This document shows positions 7,072 through 11,844 of a stretch of DNA of 11,844 nucleotides, one piece after another. The stretch covers positions 1 through 11,844 of the forward strand of contig JAWWCA010000116.1 in the NCBI GenBank assembly GCA_033720695.1, read 5' to 3'. Origin of the DNA: DATGQT01 sp033720695 (GTDB lineage Bacteria > Bacteroidota > Rhodothermia > Rhodothermales > Rubricoccaceae). Both the position numbers and the translations under genes were made by a program. How positions within the stretch are numbered: the first letter of the stretch is position 1; every line of letters starts with the position of its first letter. The notes below the pieces were generated by a model. It was given only the letters and a program-made list of their open reading frames with translations. It was not told where the DNA came from and did no database searches.

Positions 7072-7111
7072 GGGGGCTTCGCGGGGGATTCGGGATCGGG
7101 GGAGGGAGGGG
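7072..7111 (+). other. G-quadruplex-capable G-rich stretch
   Basis: Six runs of three to five G occur at 7072-7076, 7083-7087, 7092-7094, 7098-7102, 7104-7106 and 7108-7111. The last five are separated by only 1-4 bases, which fits the usual G4 pattern. The stretch is on the non-template strand directly before the possible promoter of the dihydroorotase gene. Folding is inference. Confidence 0.5.
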
Positions 7112-7115
7112 TGGC

Positions 7116-7123
7116 TACCTTCG
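7116..7123 (+). promoter_or_regulatory. Possible -7 element (TACCTTCG) of the dihydroorotase operon
   Basis: It matches the Bacteroidota TAnnTTTG consensus except at one position and lies 27 nt before the ATG at 7150. No -33 TTTG is seen; that place is occupied by the G-rich stretch. A very similar element at a similar distance precedes the aminotransferase gene. Confidence 0.35.
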
Positions 7124-7149
7124 CGGCAGCCCCCACGTCCCCGAGCCCG

Positions 7150-8457
7150 ATGCCCCACACGCCCGACCTCCTCATCACCGGCGGCCAGCTCCTCGACCCC
7201 CGCTCCGGCGAGGCCCGCCGCGCCGACCTCCTGCTCCGCGACGGCCGCATCGCCCAGGTCGGGGACGGGCTCTCGGCCGACGGCGTCGAGGCCTACGACG
7301 CGACCGGGAAGCTGATCTCCCCGGGGTGGTTCGACATGCACGTCCACTTCCGGGAGCCCGGGCAGGAGCACAAAGAGACGATCCAAACGGGCGTTCGCGC
7401 CGCGGCCTTCGGCGGCTTCACCGGCGTCGCCTGCATGCCCAACACCGACCCGCCCATCGCCACGCGCGACGTGGTCGAGTTCGTGGTCCAGCGCGCCCAG
7501 GGGCTGCCCGTCGACGTCCACCCCATCGGGGCGGTGTCGAAGGGGCGGCGGGGCGAGGCGCTCGCCGAGCTCGGCGACATGGCCGAGGGCGGCGCCGTCG
7601 CCTTTTCCGACGACGGCTCGCCCGTCCAGCACGGCGGCCTCATGCGCCGCGCCCTCGAGTACGCCCGGATGCTCGACCGCCCCATCCTCGGGCACGAGGA
7701 GGACCTCACGCTCAACCCCCACGGCCACATGCACGAGGGCGCCGTCGCCACCCGCCTCGGCCTCCCCGGCATCCCGGCCCTCGCCGAGGAGGCCATGATC
7801 GCCCGCGACGCCCTCCTGGCCGAGTTCACCGGCGGCCACGTCCACGTCTGCCACATCTCGACGGCCAAGGCCGTGGACCTCGTGCGGCAGGCGAAGGCCC
7901 AGGGCGTCCCCCTCACGGCCGAGGCCTGCCCCCACCACTGGGCCCTCACCGACGAGGCCGTCGAGGCGAGCGGGTACGACACCCACACCAAGATGCACCC
8001 GCCGCTCCGCACGGCCGAGGACGCCGAGGCCATCAAGCAGGGCCTCCGCGACGGCACGATCGACGTGATCGCGACGGACCACGCCCCGCACGCCTCGTTC
8101 GAGAAGGAGGTCGAGTTCATCGCCGCGCCGTTCGGCATCCTCGGGCTGGAGACGTGCTGGGGGCTCACGGGCCGCGACCTCATCGCGCCAGGCGTGCTGA
8201 GCGTGGCGGAGGCCGTCTACAAGCTCGCCGTCGCCCCGCGCGAGATCCTCCGCCTGCCGGTGCCGGTGCTCGACGAGGGCGCCCCGGCCACCCTCACGAT
8301 CTTCGACGCCGACACCGACTGGACCTTCGAGGCGCGGCACATCCGCTCGAAGTCGAAGAACACCCCGTTCGTCGGCGCGCCGATGAAGGGGCGGGCGTGG
8401 GCGATCTACAACCGGGGCCAGCTCGTCCAGGTCGAGGAGGCGACCGTCGCCGCATGA
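7150..8457 (+). CDS. pyrC: Dihydroorotase, class I
   Basis: Zinc amidohydrolase of de novo pyrimidine synthesis, interconverting N-carbamoyl-L-aspartate and L-dihydroorotate in the cytoplasm. The 435-residue length fits class I enzymes of the Bacillus/Aquifex type. Seen: signature DMHVHFREPG with metal ligands His64 and His66 and substrate-binding Arg68; FSDDG (Asp154/155), where class I enzymes use Asp as the bridging ligand; His182 in GHEED; His235 in HVCHIST; and the second signature ATDHAPH with catalytic Asp310. All ligands are present, so this should be an active enzyme and not one of the inactive dihydroorotase homologues that partner aspartate transcarbamoylase. ATG at 7150 gives the normal N terminus; the longer open frame crosses the membrane-protein gene. 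Its stop overlaps the next start as ATGA, implying translational coupling. Confidence 0.95.
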   Translation: MPHTPDLLITGGQLLDPRSGEARRADLLLRDGRIAQVGDGLSADGVEAYDATGKLISPGWFDMHVHFREPGQEHKETIQTGVRAAAFGGFTGVACMPNTDPPIATRDVVEFVVQRAQGLPVDVHPIGAVSKGRRGEALAELGDMAEGGAVAFSDDGSPVQHGGLMRRALEYARMLDRPILGHEEDLTLNPHGHMHEGAVATRLGLPGIPALAEEAMIARDALLAEFTGGHVHVCHISTAKAVDLVRQAKAQGVPLTAEACPHHWALTDEAVEASGYDTHTKMHPPLRTAEDAEAIKQGLRDGTIDVIATDHAPHASFEKEVEFIAAPFGILGLETCWGLTGRDLIAPGVLSVAEAVYKLAVAPREILRLPVPVLDEGAPATLTIFDADTDWTFEARHIRSKSKNTPFVGAPMKGRAWAIYNRGQLVQVEEATVAA

Positions 8458-8786
8458 GCCCGAACGCCGCCTGGCTCGTTCTCCTCCTCTCCGGGCTGTT
8501 CGAGACGGTCTGGGCGGTGGGGCTCCGCTACACCGACGGCTTCACCCGCCTCGTCCCGAGCCTGGGCGTCCTCGCAGCCATGGCCGTGAGCGTCTACGGC
8601 CTCTCGCTCGCCGTGCGCGTGCTGCCCGTCGGGACGGCCTACGCCGTCTGGGTCGGGGTTGGTGCGGTCGGCGCCGTCCTGGTCGGGATCGTGTGGCTGG
8701 GGGAGCCGCGCTCGCTCGCGCGCCTGGCCTGCCTCGCCCTCATCGTGGGCGGGGTCGTCGGCCTCCGGCTCGTCGGCCATGACTAG
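8454..8786 (+). CDS. gdx: SMR-family guanidinium exporter (Gdx/SugE type)
   Basis: Small proton-coupled exporter of 110 residues with four transmembrane helices, working as an antiparallel dimer in the inner membrane. Seen: GLFETVWAVGLRYTDGFTRL, the SugE/Gdx signature, with the essential proton- and substrate-binding Glu17. Trp20, Ser46, Tyr63 and Trp66 also match, at a constant offset of four, the guanidinium-site residues I recall from Gdx-Clo (E13, W16, S42, Y59, W62). This supports the guanidinium (Gdx) subtype over the multidrug Qac subtype. There is one gene only, as expected for dual-topology Gdx. It starts inside the dihydroorotase stop (ATGA) and overlaps the macrodomain gene by 8 bp, so there is no room for its own guanidine riboswitch. 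Confidence 0.92.
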   Translation: MSPNAAWLVLLLSGLFETVWAVGLRYTDGFTRLVPSLGVLAAMAVSVYGLSLAVRVLPVGTAYAVWVGVGAVGAVLVGIVWLGEPRSLARLACLALIVGGVVGLRLVGHD

Positions 8787-9642
8787 CCTCCTGCCCACGA
8801 GCGCCCTGACGCCGTCGCGGGTGCCGGGCGAGGACGCTCCGGACGCTGAGGTCATCCGATTTGCGCAGACCCTCGACGGCTACGCGGCCGTAGGCGGCGG
8901 GGACGTCGCGGCGCTGGGTCGGTACGTCCAGGCGCTCGATCCCGCCCCCCCCGAAGCGCTCGGGCTCGACGACCTCCGCATCCTCCTCTTCGCGCGGCAG
9001 CGGGCCCACTCCCACCAGGGCGGCGGCTGGCCCGGCGAGCCCGACCGGGTGATGCAGGAGATGCGCCGGCTCACGGCACTCATCCGGACACGGGTCGAGG
9101 AACGAGGTCAGGGGGTCGCGGTGTGGCGGGGGGACCTCACGCGGCTCGACGTGGACGCCATTGTGAACGCCGCCAACGAGCGGATGCTGGGCGGCGGGGG
9201 CGTGGACGGCGCCATCCACCGGGCGGCCGGCCCCGAGCTGCTCGCCGCCTGTCGGGCCGTCCCCGAGGTGCGGCCGGGTGTCCGGTGCCCGACGGGCGAG
9301 GCCCGCCTCACCCCGGGCTTCGACCTGCCGGCGCGGTTCGTCATCCACACCGTCGGCCCCGTGTGGCGGGGCGGGGCGGCGGGGGAGCCCGCGCAGCTCG
9401 CGTCGGCCTACCGCGCGGCCCTCACGCGGGCCGCCGAGCACGACCTGGAGAGCGTCGCGTTCCCGGCGATCTCGACCGGCGTCTACGGCTACCCGCCCGC
9501 CGACGCGGCCCGGGTGGCCGTCGTGACGGTGCGCGCCGTTCTGGCCGAGCGCGAGCGTCCGCTGCGGGTGCTGCTGGTGGCCTACGACGCGCAGGCAGAA
9601 GAGGCGCTGGAGCACGCGCTTGCAGAAGGCGAGGAATCGTAG
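8779..9642 (+). CDS. Macrodomain protein with extra N-terminal module
   Basis: Predicted ADP-ribose-binding hydrolase of 287 residues. Residues 115-280 form a MacroD/YmdB-type macrodomain: VWRGDLTRLDVDAIVNAAN, GGGGVDGAIHRAAGP, CPTGEARLT, HTVGPVWRGG and PAISTGVYGYP. Asn133 and Asp143 match the catalytic Asn25 and Asp35 of E. coli YmdB, so removal of ADP-ribose or O-acetyl groups is plausible. Residues 1-110 are not part of the fold. They read FAQTLDGYAAVGG...LDDLRILLFARQRAHSHQG...MRRLTALIRTRV, which resembles a small stand-alone domain that I recall, with limited certainty, as DUF6508-like. ATG at 8779 overlaps the exporter stop by 8 bp; earlier in-frame starts lie inside that gene. Substrate unknown. 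Confidence 0.9.
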   Translation: MTSLLPTSALTPSRVPGEDAPDAEVIRFAQTLDGYAAVGGGDVAALGRYVQALDPAPPEALGLDDLRILLFARQRAHSHQGGGWPGEPDRVMQEMRRLTALIRTRVEERGQGVAVWRGDLTRLDVDAIVNAANERMLGGGGVDGAIHRAAGPELLAACRAVPEVRPGVRCPTGEARLTPGFDLPARFVIHTVGPVWRGGAAGEPAQLASAYRAALTRAAEHDLESVAFPAISTGVYGYPPADAARVAVVTVRAVLAERERPLRVLLVAYDAQAEEALEHALAEGEES

Positions 9643-9671
9643 CGCGAGGCCGGGACCCGCAGGCCTCCCCG

Positions 9672-9678
9672 TATCTTG
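9672..9678 (+). promoter_or_regulatory. Possible -7 element (TATCTTG) of the aminotransferase gene
   Basis: It matches TAnnTTTG closely and sits in the only gap (61 bp) between the macrodomain gene and the aminotransferase gene, 25 nt before the ATG. No -33 TTTG is visible. Its presence suggests that the aminotransferase has its own promoter. Confidence 0.4.
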
Positions 9679-9699
9679 GGCAGGTCGCACGACCCGCCC
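9678..9699 (+). promoter_or_regulatory. 22-bp dyad in the aminotransferase leader
   Basis: Arms GGGC-A-GGTCG and CGACC-C-GCCC flank a central CA; 9 of 11 pairs are symmetric. It lies between the possible -7 element and the ATG at 9704, so it could be an operator or a leader hairpin that limits ribosome access. Inference only. Confidence 0.35.
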
Positions 9700-9703
9700 G
9701 CCT

Positions 9704-11434
9704 ATGTTGCCGTCCAGCATCGACCTCGCCACGCTCCGGGAGCAGACCCTCGGCGTAGATGCGCCGGTCCAGACGCCCTTCGGCGAGCGCCTCCTCGTCT
9801 ACGCCGACTTCACGGCCTCGGGCCGCTGCCTCGCGTTCGTCGAGGACTACCTCCGCGAGGTCGCCGTTCGGTACGCGAACAGCCACACCGAGGACAGCTC
9901 CACCGGCCACGCCACGACGCACCTCCTGCACGAGGCCGAGGGCCGCATCAAAGCGCTCCTCAACGCGGGAGAGGCGGGCAAGGTGATCGCGTGCGGCTCC
10001 GGCTCCACGGCCGCCATCCACAAGCTCCAAGAGATCCTCGGCGTCGCCATCCCGCCCGCCACGCTCCACTACCTCCACACGGTGCTCGGCGACGACGCGC
10101 TGACCGCCGTCCGCGCGCAGCAACCGGTCGTGTTCGTCGGGCCCTACGAGCACCACTCGAACGAGGTCACGTGGCGCGAGGGGCTGTGCGAGGTGGTCGA
10201 GGGGGAACTCACGCCGGAGGGGGCGCTCGACCTCGGCCACCTCGACCGCCTCCTGCAGGACCCGCGGTGGGAGGGCCGCCAGAAGATCGGCTCCTTCTCG
10301 GCCGCCTCGAACGTGACGGGCCTGAAGTCGCCCGTCCACGAGATCGCGCGAGTGCTCCACCGGCGCGGCGGGCTCGCCCTCTTCGACTACGCCGCCGCGG
10401 CGCCCTACGTCCCCATCGACATGAACCCGGCCGGCGACCCCGACGCCGCGCTCGACGCCGTCTTCCTCTCGCCGCACAAGTTCCTCGGCGGGCCGGGCTC
10501 GTCCGGCGTGCTCGTCTTCCACGAGCGGCTCTACCCGACGGCGCTCCCGCCGAGCGTGGGCGGGGGGGGCACCGTCGTCTACGTGAACCAGCAGCGGCAC
10601 GCGTTCATCGAGGACGTGGAGGAGCGCGAGAAGGCGGGGACCCCCGGCATCTTCCAGACGCTCCGCGCGGCGCTGGCCCTCGAAGTAAAGGCGGCCCTCG
10701 GCATCGAGGCCATCCAGGCGCGCGAGCACGAACTGCTCCAGCGCGCCCTCGACCGCTGGGGCGAGGACCCGGCCCTCGCCCTCCTCGGCCCCCTCGACCC
10801 GCGGCAGCGGATCGGCATCGTCTCCTTCAACGTCCGCTGCCCGGAGGGCAGGTTCCTCCACCCGCGCCTCGTGACGACCCTGCTCAACGATCTCTTCGGC
10901 ATCCAGAGCCGGGCGGGCTGCTCGTGCGCGGGGCCCTATGCGCACCGCCTCCTCGGCATCCCGGCCGACGAGGCCGAGGCGCTCCTCGCGCTCTCGCAGG
11001 AGGGGTACCACGGCGTCAAGCCCGGCTGGTGCCGCGTCGGCTTCCACTACACGATGGACGACGCCGAGGCGGCATACGTCACCGACGCCGTCTCGTTCGT
11101 GGCCGAGCACGGGCACCGGTTTCTCCCGCTCTACCGCTTCCGCGTCCGGAGCGGGACCTGGGAGCACAGGGACGGGCGGGCCGAGGCGCCGTCGTTCTCG
11201 TTGGAGGCGGCCCTGCGGGCGCGTCCGGAGCCGACGGCGCGCCCCGAGAGCGAACGCCGGCGCCGGTACCACGAGGCGCTCGACGAGGCGGCGGCGGTGG
11301 CCGAGCGCCTGACCGAGCAGACGTCGGAGCGCGCGGTCCTCGACGGCGCGCTCGGGCGCCACCAATACTTCGCCGTGGCCGCCGGGATGCTGGAGGAAGA
11401 GAGCGCCGACGACGCGTTCTGCGGCGGGTTCTGA
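9704..11434 (+). CDS. Class-V aminotransferase / cysteine desulfurase-like PLP enzyme, long form
   Basis: PLP-dependent enzyme of the aminotransferase class-V fold, 576 residues compared with about 400 for IscS/SufS. Seen: YADFTASGR at 33-41; YANSHTEDSSTG at 58-69; the PLP phosphate loop CGSGSTAAIHKL; EHHSN at 149-153, typical of desulfurases; Asp228 in LFDYAAAAPYVP, binding the pyridine nitrogen; and the Schiff-base Lys259 in LSPHKFLGGPGSSG. SRAGCSCAGPYAH holds Cys406 and Cys408, and Cys408 lines up with the catalytic Cys of SufS-type enzymes (RAGHHCAQP). After it come about 168 residues, far more than usual, including FLPLYRFRVRSGTWEHR and a tail ending in FCGGF (Cys573). Cysteine desulfuration or selenocysteine lysis is possible but not shown; I know of no characterised close relative. 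It converges on murF, separated by 4 bp. Confidence 0.85.
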   Translation: MLPSSIDLATLREQTLGVDAPVQTPFGERLLVYADFTASGRCLAFVEDYLREVAVRYANSHTEDSSTGHATTHLLHEAEGRIKALLNAGEAGKVIACGSGSTAAIHKLQEILGVAIPPATLHYLHTVLGDDALTAVRAQQPVVFVGPYEHHSNEVTWREGLCEVVEGELTPEGALDLGHLDRLLQDPRWEGRQKIGSFSAASNVTGLKSPVHEIARVLHRRGGLALFDYAAAAPYVPIDMNPAGDPDAALDAVFLSPHKFLGGPGSSGVLVFHERLYPTALPPSVGGGGTVVYVNQQRHAFIEDVEEREKAGTPGIFQTLRAALALEVKAALGIEAIQAREHELLQRALDRWGEDPALALLGPLDPRQRIGIVSFNVRCPEGRFLHPRLVTTLLNDLFGIQSRAGCSCAGPYAHRLLGIPADEAEALLALSQEGYHGVKPGWCRVGFHYTMDDAEAAYVTDAVSFVAEHGHRFLPLYRFRVRSGTWEHRDGRAEAPSFSLEAALRARPEPTARPESERRRRYHEALDEAAAVAERLTEQTSERAVLDGALGRHQYFAVAAGMLEEESADDAFCGGF

Positions 11435-11438
11435 GCCC

Positions 11439-11844
11439 TCATGCGATCTGCTTCCAAGCCTCCGTTTGGCGCGGGAGCACGTCGGCGGGGTCGAGGTCGG
11501 GGTGCAGGAGCGCCTCCGAGATGCGCTCCATGCGCGTGCCCTGCGAGCCTTTGACGAGGACCACGTCGCCGGGCGCCGGCCGGTAGCTCTCGCCTGCCCG
11601 GAGCGCGTCGGCGAGGCCGTTGGAGGCGGGGTGGAGCGTGAGCCGCGCGCGCTGCGCCGGGGAGAGGGTCTCGGCCGCCTGCGCCATGAGCGGCCCGACG
11701 GCGTGGACGGCGTCGACGGCCTGGACGGCCGCGGCGAGCACCTCGGCGTGCTGCTGCACCTCGGTTTCGCCGAGCTCCAGCATGTCGCCGAGGAAGGCGA
11801 TGTGCCGCGTGCCCTCCTGCCCGGCCAGGACCCGGAGCGCGGCC
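11439..11844 (-). CDS. murF: MurF, C-terminal part (5'-truncated)
   Basis: UDP-N-acetylmuramoyl-tripeptide--D-alanyl-D-alanine ligase, the ATP-dependent cytoplasmic enzyme that adds D-Ala-D-Ala to the peptidoglycan precursor. Only the last 134 residues, most of the Mur ligase C-terminal domain, are in the window; the catalytic ATP-binding domain lies beyond 11844. Seen: FLGDMLELGE followed by the conserved His of VQQHAEV, and PGDVVLVKGSQGTRMERI, both characteristic of MurF among Mur ligases. The TGA stop is at 11441-11439. No gene follows it on its own strand within the window, so mraY or murD do not lie directly downstream, unlike in classical dcw clusters. A MurF-like fusion upstream cannot be excluded. 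Confidence 0.9.
   Translation of the reverse strand, partial: AALRVLAGQEGTRHIAFLGDMLELGETEVQQHAEVLAAAVQAVDAVHAVGPLMAQAAETLSPAQRARLTLHPASNGLADALRAGESYRPAPGDVVLVKGSQGTRMERISEALLHPDLDPADVLPRQTEAWKQIA

Noticed and set aside
8300..8453. Guanidine riboswitch before the SMR exporter gene
   Set aside because: The exporter start lies inside the dihydroorotase stop codon, so there is no untranslated leader, and I see no guanidine-aptamer-like pattern.
8779..9642. Zn-dependent macrodomain of the sirtuin-linked type
   Set aside because: The motif NAANERMLGGGGVDGAIH is the MacroD/YmdB form. The zinc-ligand Cys/His pattern is absent and no sirtuin or lipoate-ligase gene is nearby.
1..11844. CRISPR arrays, tRNA or rRNA genes, insertion sequences, phage genes
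   Set aside because: No regularly spaced repeats, no tRNA-like T-loop pattern, and no transposase or integrase motifs were found in any frame.

Overview
The window is about 11.8 kb of very GC-rich bacterial DNA, densely packed, with almost every gene carrying strong GC-biased third positions. A secreted protein ending in a type IX secretion (Por-type) C-terminal sorting domain places it in the Bacteroidota/Rhodothermota group. High GC together with that domain points to Rhodothermota (Rubricoccaceae- or Salinibacter-like organisms). That placement is inference; no rRNA or other marker is present.

Layout. (1) 1-2013, plus strand: the end of an OmpR/PhoB-type response regulator, then its membrane-bound HAMP histidine kinase. 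(2) 2010-4095, minus strand: a secreted sorting-domain protein whose stop overlaps the kinase stop, a 271-bp upstream region carrying two abutting 20-bp dyads, and a GNAT acetyltransferase resembling the AAC(6')-Iy type. (3) 4171-7045, plus strand: a secreted dipeptidyl-peptidase-IV-like S9 peptidase, a strong hairpin, and a small four-helix membrane protein. (4) 7150-9642, plus strand: three overlapping genes, namely class I dihydroorotase, a Gdx/SugE-type SMR guanidinium exporter, and a macrodomain protein with an extra N-terminal module. (5) 9704-11434, plus strand: a long class-V aminotransferase / cysteine-desulfurase-like PLP enzyme. (6) 11439-11844, minus strand: the 3' end of murF.

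How the genes relate. The regulator and kinase form a two-component pair. The dihydroorotase, exporter and macrodomain genes overlap by 4 and 8 bp, so they are probably translated from one message; their functional link is not obvious. The remaining genes look like ordinary housekeeping or envelope functions. Both convergent junctions (2010-2013 and 11432-11441) have essentially no intergenic DNA.

I see no tRNA, rRNA, CRISPR array, insertion sequence or phage gene. I do not see a clear new defence-type system. The most interesting items are the paired dyads at 3396-3436, the macrodomain fusion protein, the oversized desulfurase-like enzyme, and a G-quadruplex-capable stretch ahead of the dihydroorotase gene.
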